NCBI RefSeq assembly: GCF_002234675.1
Contig: NC_019866.2
Location: 24,970,531-25,034,530 of the forward strand
Source of the DNA: Oryzias latipes
Taxonomy: Eukaryota; Chordata; Actinopteri; Beloniformes; Adrianichthyidae
Reading direction: 5' to 3'
DNA: 64,000 nucleotides
Shown here piece by piece: positions 44,901-57,100 of the stretch. Each line of letters begins with the position of its first letter. Positions within the stretch are counted from its first letter, which is position 1. The position numbers and the translations under genes were made by a program. The notes beneath the pieces were generated by a model. That model made no database searches and had not been told where the DNA came from. It saw only the letters and a program-made list of their open reading frames with translations.

Positions 44901-47900
44901 CCACATTTCTGACCCGCCGACCCGATTGCTGGAATTCCAGAACATTTCTCTTGACTTTTCTTTCAGTTTTAGGTGGAAGACATGTTTTGTACATTTTTGT
45001 GGTGTTGGAGGTCATCTACAGACGTTTCCTGTCATGTTCCAGAACTTACAGAAAATCCATATTTGGAAAACTTTATTCTTATCTTCAGGTTTTTTAAAAC
45101 AACGAAATCCTCCAGGATGTTCTGGAGTCTGAGCAGATCCTCTGCAGCTCCTCCTGTGGAGCAGCTGCAGGCTGACAGGCGTCCATCTCTTCCTGTGTTC
45201 ATGCGTGTTTTGCAGAGGAGTCGGTGGTGCTGGATGAACAGTCTGCAGCCTCCTTCCTGTCCCGTCACCTGCTCTACAACAGCTTTGACTTTGAGATGCT
45301 GGTGCAGGGCGACCTGGAGAGGGAGTGCAGAGAGGAGATCTGCACATACGAGGAGGCCAGAGAGGTTTTTGAGGACGACACGGTGGGGCTGGTAGGTCCA
45401 GCTTTGTATGGGACTAAAGTTCTGGAAAGCAAACTCGTAATCACATACTGACTATGACTTTCTGACGGGCAGCTGGTTAAATCATTCAGACCTGATTCAT
45501 GTTTGCTTAAGAAACATAAAGAAAACCGTCGTTTCAGGACCACGAGTCACAGTACGACTGCAGCAAAGCATCCTCTAAAGCAGAGGTCTCAACCTCAAAG
45601 TCACAGTGGCCAAAATTAAGCAGTAAAGTAAAACCACAGGCCAAAATTACAGATTTATTGAAAAATTTACTGCGACTGATATGTAATGTTGATATTACAA
45701 ACACAAGAGAAATTCTATTTGAAATAAAAGACACATCAGTGGTATTCTTTTCCTATTTAAATAGCGTATTTCTCTCTCCTTTCAAGTTCCTTTTTAAAGT
45801 AAATGTCATCCAATAAAAATCCAGCATTTCAACCATTAACATTCCAGGCCTTGCAGAAGGAAAAGTGCATCAGAAACAGATATATTCAACCTCCGTTTGC
45901 TGCTCTGATTTTCTCTGCACATTGGTCTAAGCCACATACCTGCATCTTTTCTGGATGCAGGTTCAGACTCTGAGCCGAGGAAAACCTGGTATTTTAGCAG
46001 GAAGGTCTTAAAGCTGCTGTCCATCTTTGCCTTGGACATTTTTATGGGGGGTGAAATTCAGTTGTCCCATGTGACTGGAGCATGGCTGTCACTGACTGCA
46101 ACGGAAAAAAGGAGCCAACTGTGCGCCAACGTACTAGCAAAGCATTGTGGGAGTTGTAGTATTAGCAGTACCGTATACACCGCGGGCCAGCTCTAATGCA
46201 CATTTGATATGATCCGGATTATAATTACACTGCAGGCCGAGTTTGACACCTGTGCTCTAAAGAATCTGGCAGCAAAGCATGATGGGATGGAAAGATCTGA
46301 TGCTTTCATGTCGGAAGTACTGAATTTGGCATCAACATTATTTGTCTAAAGTCTATTCAAACATCCAGAAGCTTTATACATTAAAAGCCTTAAAAACACA
46401 TTCAAATAAAATAATAATAGTAGAAGAGCAACACAATTAATCTGCTTCTAAATGATTCTCTCCATGCAGAAGAACTCACCGTGTGTTACTTTAGGAGAAG
46501 TCAGATATCTGGAGGTCCAGCCTCAGCAGAGCAGCTGCTTCCAGATGAGTGGCGGCCTGAAGCCTGAGGCGGCTCTGAGTCTGAATGAGTCCAATTTTTA
46601 GGGGGTTATGAAAAGTACCCAAACTTCTTGGAAGCAAGATCTTTTGTTTACGGTGGAGCCAGATTACCGACTAGCTTGAGAGCAAGAGAAAGATTTGCTA
46701 GTTTGTGTGTGCGGGTCCTGCAGTGCAGAGATGAGGGAAACGTGGCGTTTTGGGGGTTTGAGGCTCATCTAAGGTCAAACTTCTTATCTGAATGCAAAGT
46801 CCCCAAATGACTGTTGTTCTTCGCAGAAGAGATGAACAGTTTGATTTCTTCCTGCGTTCTAAACTTTCCTTTTTCATTATAGAAAGACTTTTGGGCCGCC
46901 TACACCAAAGATCCAAGTAAGTCAGTTATTCCTCCTTTCACCTGCAGACCAGTGTTTGTGACTTAGAGACACGTTCACACATAGAAACTTCACGATGTTA
47001 AAGCTCTGCTTTCAGGGAAATCTTCCCGAACTGTCGCTTCCTCACCACAACGGACAGAATACGATGACGACCAAAGGTCCCGTTTGTGTTTGAAGGCAGT
47101 CTGTCCAGAGTAGACGTGTCGGGGCTGGTGGCCGGCATCCTGGGGGTGGTTGTGTGCGCCGTCGTTGCCGCAGTTCTGGGAGTCTACTGCTACAAAAACA
47201 AGAAAAAGAATGACAGGAGGATGCCCAGGTGAGAGAGGCTTAACCAACACTTCTGGATGATGCATAAGACTGCAGTTCTGCCCTCAGCAGGGACCCCCAG
47301 AGTCATTTCAGATTTTAGAGGGTACACGCTCATGAAAAAAAGATGGTAACTCGCCGTCCTTCAGTCTACGCCACTCAATGCATGTTTTTCCATCAAAACT
47401 TTCTAGCACTGTTTCAATCAGACCATAAAAAGACAGTTAACCAAACTTACATTACTCCTGGAAACTAGGGATGTTACGATTAATCAACTCAATCGATGAA
47501 TCCATTTCTGTTCCTACGACCAACCAGATTCTCAGTCTGAGGCAAGATGTTGATGGAATCGACCGAAACCATTAAAAAATCACTTTAAAGGAAATAAATC
47601 CAATAAAATTGAACTTGGATTGATGTTCTGTGGGTTTATTTGACTCTAAGGCCAAACCGACCAATCACAGCAACGACACACATGTGATGTCATCAACACG
47701 GATCAGTCCATCATTCCAGTCCAATGTGTGGACAGACTGTGAATAAAGTCATGTGACCATCCAGTGTCTAGAATGTTCTAAGAATGTTCCCTTTGGATTC
47801 TTTGGATGTGGAAAAACAACAGTGGTGAACTTTAGGAAACTAACATGTGAATGGATTTGACATTCATTCTAGTTTACTTGTTGGTTTGGACACAGATTTC

Positions 47901-50489
47901 ATTTAACTTGATGATCTGGAAGGAATCCAAGAATCTGGAAAACTGTTCAGGAGCAGGAATTTCTGTCTGGAAGTTTGGATGAAGAGGATCTGGATCCACT
48001 TTAGGACAGAGGATCTGGATCCCCTTTAGGGCAGAGGATCTGGATCCACTTTAGGACAGAGGATCTGGATCCACTTTAGGTCAGAGGATCTGGATCCACT
48101 TTAGGTCAGAGGATCTGGATCCACTTTAGGACAGATGATCTGGATCCACTTTAGGGCAGAGGATCTAGATCCACTTTAGGGCAGAGAACCGCATCGTTCA
48201 GAAAGAACTGACATAGACTGTGAATCGGATTGGCAACCAATAGTTATATAAATTGAATCATACAAATCAATCGTTGCCCCCCCCATTCATGACAACCACA
48301 GTTGTCATGAATAGTAAATAAAGACATTTGTAACAAAAACATTATTAAATATGTTTATTACTTGAGTAAAATCTGACTTTTTCAAATGGGAGTCAAAGGG
48401 AAATCGCACCGATCTGCATCCTGCCCAAACACGGAAACATTTGCTGCTTCCTGGTTTCCTTACCTACAAACACACAGATGTGATTCGGGTAAAAGACTTC
48501 TTCAGGCAGTAACCAAGAAGTCCCACATGCCTGTTGCTCTAATGTCTTTAGCGCCACCGTCTGGTCATATGGGTGAGGTGCGACACCTGAGATTTGATTC
48601 TGTTCTGCTCCAGAGCTCCTGTGAGGATGGAAGGAGACGGAGGTCCAGTTCCTGAGATGGTGCCGCTGAGTGGCATCATTGCCCCCCCTCTGCCCAGCTA
48701 CGGTGATGCCCTGCAGAATCCCGGACAACATGATGCCCCCCCACCACCTTATTCAGCGTAAGTGCAGGTTTGATCTTGTTTGTGACTCTCAGCATCGTCA
48801 TCATCACGGCTAAAGAGGGAAAGCTCTACAGCCACGATGGTGTTTGGCAGAGCAGAGCTCGCCATCAGCACCTCGTCATCAGCGCCTCAGCTCTGCAGCC
48901 TCATCCGGGATCAGCATCAGCATCAGGATCCGGATCAGGAGAAAACCGCTGGAACCAACGACACTCCCAAAGACAGTCCATGGAGCTGCTCTGACTTAAA
49001 AAACAAAGAATTAACGTCTGCTTCTCAGAGCAAGATTCTGAGTTTGTGAAGCAGACCTGATGTCCTGAAATGATCCAAATAATGAACATTTTCAGACCCA
49101 AGATTCAAAACTATGGGTTTGCTTTGTGACCAGAATTCCTGCAACATGTTCCTGCAAGTTCAAGTATGAGTGACTGCAGTTTGGAGCCGTTAACGAGCTG
49201 CTGCTGCAGCCGACTGACAGGAAACACGGAGCAACGCGACAGCTGTCAGCTGAAACGGAAAGCAGGTCCAACGCAAAGCGCCTCCTGATGTTCAACCAGC
49301 AAACCTGTTAAGAGAATCAAAGACCAGAAAGGGAAAACAATAATGAATGAAATAAAAGACAAAATATGTTTGGGATGAAATTGACTGAAAAAGAAGACCA
49401 ACCACCAATAAGAGCACGAATTCTTCTCTCTGACAACCCTGTCAAATCAGGAGGTTGTCCGCTGGAGCACAGGCCCCTTTCCACTCAGCCAGAGAAGAAA
49501 CAAGACGCTGATTCTGCTGCAGACGCTGAAGAACCGCTTCATCCCCCAAAGCTGCAGAGAAAAGGAACCCTAAAGCTGTTGAGCAGAGGGGGAAACGGGA
49601 ATCTGTTTGCATCTCGAGGATTTGACGAGTGTTACGGCACAGATGGGGGGGTGAAGAAAAATCTCAGTCAGAAAGCCCCCGCTGCTGTGAATCCTGGCTC
49701 GGACCCTCACAATAGAAAAACTCGTCTGTCAGGCATCATTAGGATTCACGCAGTAACACAGAGTTTCACTGTGACTCTGTAAGCTGCCTGGGGGGGTTAT
49801 GCTCCCTGCAGCTGAACAGGGGCAGCTGGGAATGTGAGTCCGGGGGGGGGGGGGGGTAAGTAAAGGTTGCAGAAAAATCCTCTGGACTTCAAACTTACAA
49901 ACGCTGCTGGAGAAGCTGAGACGGACGGAGACGGACGGAGAGGATCCAGGAGTTCAGCTTCATGCACAGCAGGGGGGGGCAGTTTACCTGCGGGAGAGGG
50001 GCCTCTCAGGTGTGTCTGCATCAACCAGAGATGTGCACAAGATGTGCACAAGTGACCCCCCCCCCCCCCCAAAAAAAAAGTCAATCATAAAAACAGAGTC
50101 AACTCAGTTCGGGTCTTTCAACTCCAAATGTCCTGTTTTCCCGCCAGTCTGTTGATTTCGGACGGAGCTCCGTCACCTGATGGAACGTTCGGGTTCTGTG
50201 TTCCGATCTCATTGATCCGGATCAAACGTGGTTGAAACCAAAGCCTGAGAGCAGACGCAGCATCCAGCTGCACAGCTGTCTGCACAGCTGTCTGCGGGAT
50301 CATTCATCCATCCATGCATCCATTCATTCATTCCTGGGGGGTCGATGGAGCTGCGGGTGGATCACTGACTAAGGCTGTTCCCTCTCTCACCACAGGGGGG
50401 CGTCATCAGCGTCTCCTCAGCCGGCAGACCCGCCGCCGGAGCCGACAGCGCCGGCCCCCTCCGTCCGAACAGGGGCCCTTCAGATTTGA
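41960..50489 (+). CDS. prrg2: Proline-rich Gla protein 2 (PRRG2), complete
   Basis: PRRG2 is a single-pass membrane protein with an extracellular vitamin-K-dependent Gla domain and cytoplasmic PY motifs that bind WW-domain proteins. Exons are 41960-42044, 45216-45391, 46883-46916, 47096-47228, 48614-48757 and 50396-50489: 666 bases, 221 aa plus stop, phases exact. Residues 1-28 are a short hydrophobic leader (GLLLLQMI). The Gla domain spans about 41-95: FLSRHLLYNSFDFEML, ERECREEIC (Cys66-Cys71 loop) with Glu at 63, 65, 68, 69, 74, 75, 78, 81, then KDFWAAYT. SRVDVSGL precedes the membrane segment 106-131, followed by KNKKKNDRR. PY motifs are LPSY (169-172) and PPPY (186-189). The RVDV-membrane-HDAPPPPY layout matches human PRRG2 closely. 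The short leader is the least certain part. An AAG acceptor at 47093-47095 is required by phase. Confidence 0.96.
42393..42830. mobile_element. 438-bp hAT-type element
   Basis: Ends CACATGTGTCAAACTAAAGG and, reversed, CAGGGGGGTCAAACTCATTT with GGGGGCCA blocks, the well-known vertebrate hAT short-element pattern. The flanks CTTTATGG (42385-42392) and CTTAATGG (42831-42838) match at seven of eight bases. It is non-coding and lies in prrg2 intron 1. Confidence 0.88.
43069..44219 (+). mobile_element. Tc1-like transposon with both ends; transposase broken
   Basis: Ends CACTATATTACCAAAAGTAT and, reversed, CACCGTATTACCAAAAGTAT are flanked by TA at 43067-43068 and 44220-44221. The 1151-bp length is normal for the family. 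The transposase reads on the + strand in pieces: EFQRGTVRGRHC (about 43200), LHGTGFHGEQLHPS-type helix-turn-helix region, WKARRHWTPEQ, FSIWKSDGPVWVWRLPGQR (about 43600), VPSVRFGGGGIMVWACF, VPVKGTLNASGLQNILDNSM, then SPDLNPIEDLWEELEQ (about 43930). It is split over more than one frame, with several frameshifts and stops, so the copy is dead. It lies in prrg2 intron 1. Confidence 0.93.
44275..44815. mobile_element. Family B element, copy 3
   Basis: Left end TTGACCATTGACTGTATAGG then AGAACTGGA; right end reversed CTGTATGTAGTGAACTGGAC then TGAGTGGCC. Interior as in the 35405 copy. A C17 run lies at about 44331. It begins just after the Tc1-like element. Confidence 0.75.
45581..46254. mobile_element. 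674-bp hAT-type element, perfect 8-bp duplication
   Basis: Starts CAGAGGTCTCAACCTCAAAG and ends, reversed, CACAGGTGTCAAACTCGGCC. CTCTAAAG flanks both sides exactly (45573-45580, 46255-46262). Non-coding interior. It lies in prrg2 intron 2, between the two Gla-domain exons. Confidence 0.9.
47467..48297. repeat. Repeat family C, copy 2, with 25-bp minisatellite
   Basis: Opens AGGGATGTTACGATTAATC, a start typical of fish hAT-related repeats, and shows a loosely inverted AACGATTGATTT near 48270. The internal array at 47985-48184 has eight 25-bp units built on GGATCTGGATCCACTTTAGG, against seven in copy 1. It lies in prrg2 intron 4. Confidence 0.78.
48758..50395. other. prrg2 intron 5
   Basis: No exon or confident element. 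Homopolymer runs occur at 49842-49856 (G) and 50056-50079 (C then A). An open stretch at 49366-49782 has no recognisable protein features. Confidence 0.4.
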
Positions 50490-50620
50490 GTGAACTTCTC
50501 AGTGATGCGCGTGTTTCCCTGCTCGTGCATCCGTCTTTGTTGGAGGGACTGTCAGCGATGTCTGCGCGCGCACACTTGTGTGAATGAAGTGTGTTGCTTG
50601 TTGTGTATTTTTGGAGCTAA

Positions 50621-50626
50621 AATAAA
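50621..50626 (+). terminator. prrg2: Poly(A) signal of prrg2
   Basis: AATAAA lies 132 bases after the stop codon, with GT-rich sequence downstream (CATGTGTCTC, TTTGTGCGTGTCC). It leaves only about 540 bases to the prr12 start codon. Confidence 0.8.
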
Positions 50627-50639
50627 ACGTACAGAATGT

Positions 50640-51164
50640 CAAGTCCTTTCATGTGTCTCAGAAAGCGATTTGTGCGTGTCCACGTGCGTGTTCGCGCGGA
50701 TCCCCGCAGGATGTCATGACAGCTGATCTCCAAAAATCCAAGCTCCTTCATCCTCCTTCAGGGAGGAGGAGGATGCAGGCCAGCCCGGCACTCCTGCTGA
50801 AAATGGCGGCTGCAGAGGCAGACATGTGCGGAGGTGAAGGCGGCGGCGGCGCGGTGTCCGCTCCGCGCGCGAGCCTCCATCACGCATCCGCTCCTCCGCG
50901 CGGAGCGTCCGCTCTGCAGCCCATCACTCCAGCACCGGAGACAATAGACGGTGAAAGAGATGGGGAGAGGGGAGGAGGGAGGAGGCGCTCCTGGCTGATG
51001 TGACTCCCCCCTCCTCCTCCTCCTCTCACTCCTTCTCCTCCCCATTCCTCCGAGTCCACAGGCTCGTCAAGCAGAGAAATAAACAGAATCGAGCGCTGAG
51101 AGGAGAGGACGTTCCTCCCTCCCCTCCCCCCTCACGTATCTGTCCATCTCCATCCCTTTCTTTC
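50640..51164 (+). promoter_or_regulatory. prr12: prr12 CpG island promoter and 5' leader
   Basis: CpG-dense sequence from about 50690 on, continuing past exon 1 to about 52130. An upstream ATG at 50801 in ATGGCGGCTGCAGAG opens a 67-codon frame closed by TGA at about 51002, before the prr12 ATG. If the transcript starts upstream of 50801 this would be an upstream open frame. Confidence 0.5.
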
Positions 51165-54100
51165 ATGGACAGGAATTTTCCCGCTGCAGGCTTCGGGGAG
51201 CTCGGGGCTGGAGCGGGATGGACCTACGACAGAAAACCCAGGTGAGCCGCCCGCACGGGCTCCGAACAATGCCGCGGAGGGCTGCACGCGCCGCCTGCAC
51301 GCGCCGCTCCCTCCGCGGACACCAGCCGCAGGTAGAATCGGCCGTTTTGTCAGCCGGAGAGGGGAGGGGTGTGGGGGCCGTCTCTGCGTGAAATGAGTGG
51401 AATGCGATGGAAGGTTAACTGTGACACGAACGCGGAGACGGAGCAGCCCGGGGGGGATGGGTTTGAGGAGCCCACTGAGAGGAGAACCCCGCGAGGAGGA
51501 GGAGAGGGTCCGCGAGCGCTTTGTCTGCGCGCCACCTTTGTCTCTGTCCCCGTCAGAAGGGGGACAGGTAGGAGCACAGCCCACCGGCGCGGGGCGACGT
51601 GTGCGGATCATGCGGGGCTGCAAGACCGCGGCATTCCATCAAACAGGGAATCAAACCCGCGGCCGCCGAGCCGCTCCGCCGCACACCTGTCTGAACTTGG
51701 TGTGTGACGTGACAGTCCGGCGCTGACAGCTCGCTCTCACTAAATACCGTCTAGTCACGTGACCGATGCTCAATTAAGCCAGCACCGGAGAGGACGTGAA
51801 CCCGCGCGTGCAGCGGTATCCGCGTGCTTCGTGTCAGCGACTTCAGAGAGCGGCGGCTCCGCGCGCCCTCACACACCTGCGCGCTTTCCCCGCGAGGCGC
51901 GGACGTTTGCCAACAGGCAGCAGCCTGCCAAGAGCTGCGGGACTCCGCAGAGTCCCGCACGAACCACCGACCCGCCGTGCGGCCTCGAGCCCCGCTCCAG
52001 TTAGCTTCGGCAGCGGTTGCCTTGACAACCTCATCCGTCTCCGCCAGACGCCTGATGCTCTGCATCCTCCGCGCGCCAACAGAAGAGCCTCGCGGCTGCT
52101 CGTCATTCCAGGACAGAGCAGCTCGAGTCCACGGAGACACCGGGGATCACGGAATGCCCGGGTGGACTGTTTGCTGCACGCGGGCTTCACTCATTTGGTT
52201 TTTCTGCAGCACATTGACGTGGAATCCAACCAGCAACCTCTCCTTAGGCTCATCTCACGAGGCACACACTGCACAAACTATTTCCTTGATATTATTTTTA
52301 AAAATAATAAGACAACATTTCTAAAAAATGTTTTGTATTTTTGGTTTTAATAATATTTTTGACTCAAAATGTTCCAATTAAGTCAACATGAAGACATGGA
52401 GTAAAATCTACTTTTAAAACGTCGTTACACTTAAGGAAGACTTGATACGTTTTATTTACATTTATAATCCAATAAATACTCATGTTTTCCTTTTAGAGAA
52501 GCTCTAAAATTCATTTTTGATCAAGTTAATGCTTCTGTTAGGACTGACGTGAACTAACTAAGATGTCTTTTATTTTGAAAAGATTTGATCAGTTACAAAC
52601 TAAAGTCCAAAATAGTTTTAACTCAACAATCACCTGAATTTAGTCAACATTTACAACAATAACACAAAAACAGGGAGAGAATTCAGTTTTTTGGGGAGTT
52701 TTGGTGGATCCTGCAGGTTCAGAGCAGAAATGACCCAACGGGTTCTGTGAAAACAGGAACTTCCTTTCTGGTGCACGGCAGAGGGAAACCTTCATGCCGC
52801 CTGCAGCGCCTCACTGCAACTTCCTGTGAGGCGCAAAACACCAAAATTATTCAGAACCTTGACTTTCACGGTAGTTTAGTAAAAGATAAACACGCATACA
52901 TAAAGTGGGATTAGAACAACAGTCCAATGAGCAGCAGCGGATCAATTATCATTAAATGAAACCAACGTGTTTATGAGTTAACAGCGACATGGCGTGTAGA
53001 CGTGATGAATTACTCTTTGGTCTCACTTTCTGGTCCATAAGGTAGTTCGGACCGGACTAAACCATTCTGTCTAAAGGGGAGGCCAGCCTGCATGTGACCA
53101 ACAAACTGTTGGGTGTCGCTACTGTCAATCAAAGCGTGAAGGAGGTTCTAATGCACAGATCTCACCTTCACTTTGAACGGTCCAACTTCAAATTAAAGAC
53201 TAAATACATATTCATAACAAACATCGCATTTTCATGTTTTGGTTCTTTTAGCCGTCTTATCTGTCAGATTTTTGATTGGCTGGCCAACGGCTCCACCTTT
53301 GGCACTGAACAACTTCAGAAGTTTCAGGCCGTGCCGACCCAACTCAGACATGAGTTCTGGTTCCAGTAGAACAGCGGTCCGCCTTCAAAACCCCCGTTTA
53401 TCTAGAAGAGCCCAAATAATTCCTGTGTTAGGTTGAAATGACACGTCCACACGGTGACAGCAAACATCAGATACCATAGAACAAGACTGATTGAGTTTAT
53501 CAACTATAATTATGAAACAAAGATCATTTATGTGGGAAATATTTACCTGGACTGTTTCACAGAGAGCTCCTACAAAAAAAAAACACCTTGAAGGTAGAAT
53601 CTGTTTCACATGGTGATACTTTTCTGGAAATCATCCTCCAACCATGGAGATGCACTTCCGGAAGCACAGCGATTCACAAAAGCATCAACTTAAATGATAT
53701 ACTTTTAATTAAAAACATAGGCGAGAAAAAAGCTGGACAAACTGATGTGTTCCCGGATAATCCTACACAGCCCCCCCCCCCTAAAAGACCAGACATCACA
53801 TGACCACAGCAACAATAATTCACCAAATATGGTTTAGGTTTTTCATTTGTACCTGAATCTTCTGTCACGTGTTTGAGTTAGTTACACACTAATGTAGTAT
53901 TTTTAAGCCAGAACTTAAAGCCTCACAATAACAGGTTTCTGAAGCTAAATTTACAGAAGCTCGTTTTTAAAAACAACAAACTGAATGCAGATTAAAGAAA
54001 TTTGATTTTTGCATAAAGTATGAAGCGCAGGTTAATCAAGTAAAAGTAGACGAGACACCAGAAAAGGCTACAAACCTTTTATTACTGCAAGATCTCCAAC

Positions 54101-57100
54101 AGATTCAGTGGAAGCGGCGTCCTGTGTCCTGAACGCGTGCAGAACAAGTCCAGCATAGTTCTGGTGGTTACGGGGTGGGCGTGTCTAACATTTTAGAGTG
54201 AATCTATTAAGAAGAATTTTTAGGAAATCAAAATGTGCTGTCATTTAATGCAATCATTTTCAGTGTTAATTTTGAGTTGCAAAAAGGTTTTTCAACCTTT
54301 CAGAGAAATGTTTAAGTTATTTCCAGCTCTTTTTCCTACCTGGAAGTAAGACGACTCCATCTCTGAGGCTCCGCCTTTCTCTCCTTGTGGGTGCCGCCCA
54401 TTTTATGACATTATCCTGGAGTCGGACTCAGCAGCGGGTCTGAGTTTCTCCCACAAAAACAAACATCTGAACTTTTCCAAAGATGGATGTTCATATTGTC
54501 CATTTAAAATGAAACCGTCTAGCTCAGGGGTCGGGAACCTTTTTGGCCAAGAGAGCCATAAATGCCACATATTTTGAAATGTAATTTCGAAAGAGCCATA
54601 CAATAATGTAGCGTCCCTTTCCCACACTGAGGCACGGAGACTTAACCTCTTTTAAAGTTCTTTATTCTGATTACTGCAGACAGCAACAAACGCCGTTCAA
54701 TTAATTCAGCAACTCCTGAATCTCTCCCGCCGACACGAGAGCGCTTCTACAAACTTTATATTCCCCCCTCCCGCTCCAGCCCTCCCATTTCCCTTATTTG
54801 GCCCATAGCTGAACCCCATTGGTCCAAACTACCTAACAACAGGCTGAGCGACAGAACTGAGAGCCAATCAGATCTCTGCTTGACGCGTTCAATGAACTCC
54901 AGAACTTTTAACGCGGCCCAACAGCCATCCAACTCAGTCCGCGACAATTTGTTTAAAACTAAATATACAAATGAATGTGTGCATTTGATGTAATTTCAAC
55001 ATTTTTAAAGTACAATAAGTCTGTGGATTCTTTTTTAATAACATTGTTATTCTGTTGCTAATAAATGATGAGTATTTCTCGTGGTAGTTTTGCTGATGGT
55101 CTAGTCTGGTTGATACGTGGTGAGTTTCTGCTTCATGCAGGCGTTGAGACTTTAAACGTCATCGTAGGTCTGAATGTTCTGTAGATGTGACAAAGACTGC
55201 TCACATGCAGACATGGAGCCAAACACACACTCACACGCTGCAGTGAGTGACGGGCAGCGGGTTTTACGTTTTTACAATCCCAGCGCGATTCACCTGCTGC
55301 CGGTCCCCACAACCCCTCACCCCCACCCCCCTGCTTTCTCCCTCACACATCCCGTCCCCGCATCTGCGCGCTCTTTCTCAGAGACGGGAGCACGCACTTT
55401 TAGGCACGTCAATTCACAGGTTTCCGGCTGGTACAAACTCTGTGAAATAATAGATGATAGTTAACTGATAGTTTTCTCTCTAAGCACTGTTACTACTGCG
55501 CGCTTCTGGCATCGCATCGCGCCCGAGAAGGACTGGTCTAATGAAAAAAAAAACTATAATTAAAGATTTGTCTGCGAGCCACATGTGACCATCAAAAGAG
55601 CCATATATGGCTCACGAGCCATAGGTTCCCGACCCCTGGTCTAGCTGATCACCGCTAGCTCCACTGAGAAAGTGGGCGTGTCTGTTAGCTTGGGGGCGGG
55701 GCTGCCATCACAGGCTCTTCTTGGAAGGGGCGGTTCCTCACTTTGTGACATCACAATGTGGGAAATCTGTCATGATTCTTCAGGCTAAGCGAACCCAGAT
55801 GCTGAAACCCAGAGTAAGACAGGTAAGTGGCAGATGAGTAATCGTTTATTGATTCTCCGTGTGAGGCTGAGGTTTGGTCCCGGCGAGGTCCGAATGTGAA
55901 GATGGCTTGTGTTGTGGCGTGGCTGGAGGTGTTAACGCGGTCAGCGTACGGCGAGGAGTCTTCCGGTTCACTGGAACGGCTTAACTGATGACCCACACTG
56001 GTGTCACTCGTAACGTGGTTTCCTGAGGCAGGAGAATAGGAATTAGGTTGGGTACGTGAGCAAAACAAGATAGAGCATAGCAAGACCAGGCGAGTCACCG
56101 TAAGGGTTAACGATCTGGCGTCGGCTTGAGGCGCTGGAGCTCCTTAAGAGCAGAAGTGATGATGAGGAGAGTGACAGCAGCTGGTGGCAATCAGGAGAAG
56201 AGTGAAACAGTGCTGGAGGGGGAGGAGTCTGCCAGAGGCACCATGACAAAATCACTCGTTTTTATGGATTGGGAAGGGCTGGTCCTCAGAGAGCAGGTTT
56301 TAAGAGGAATACTCAGAAATGGATTAAAATACGACTTTGTGGTTGTTTTTAGTTAGTAATGAACTTTATGATAAACCTAAAAGCACCAAAAGTAGATTTT
56401 TGGCCCTTTAATAGTTCAAGAAAAATGTCCTTACTTGTTTTTAGAAATAAATGTACTTCAATAAATGAACCTGGTATCCAACAGCAACCTTTTTGGCTAA
56501 CCTCATGATCACAGCTGGCTGTAGGTTAGGATCTGTGCGTCTCGTTGTTGTGTGAAATGAACAGTCAGAAGCAGAAGTTCAGATTTGATCAGGAAACCCA
56601 TTCCATCCTCCGCCTGGGAAGAAAACGCTCAGCCATATTCTCCTGGAGAACTGATGGGCTGACACCTGAAGATGTTTGGATGTGGTTCTGTTCGGGTTCT
56701 GCTGGCTGGCCTGCCTCTGACAGGAACCACATGGAACCACAACAGATCCCAGTCTTTAGAAGAAAAATGGACTTTTCCAGATTTTGACTCAAAGCTTAAT
56801 TGAGCTTTTCAATTCAAAATCCTTAAAGTTTATAAACATTTTCTTCATATTATTATTGCATACAAACTCATTTTGATTGGCTCATAAAAATGTTTGAATT
56901 TTAATGTTCTGATTCTTCTGGGATTCTGTAAAAAGGGGGGTTAATGACCCACTCCAATGAAAATGGTGTTTTGGGTGTTTTAAACGTGTCATCATAGCAT
57001 TTTCATGATGACGGATAATAAGAACATTCAGATTTAAACTGCATTTCTCAGTATTTCTTTATTCAAATATCTGTCAGTCAGATGAAAAAGTGCCGTTGGA

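Noticed and set aside
51132-51623. Several 75-180-codon frames on both strands of the prr12 CpG island
   Set aside because: Stops are scarce in GC-rich DNA. The frames overlap each other and show no domains.
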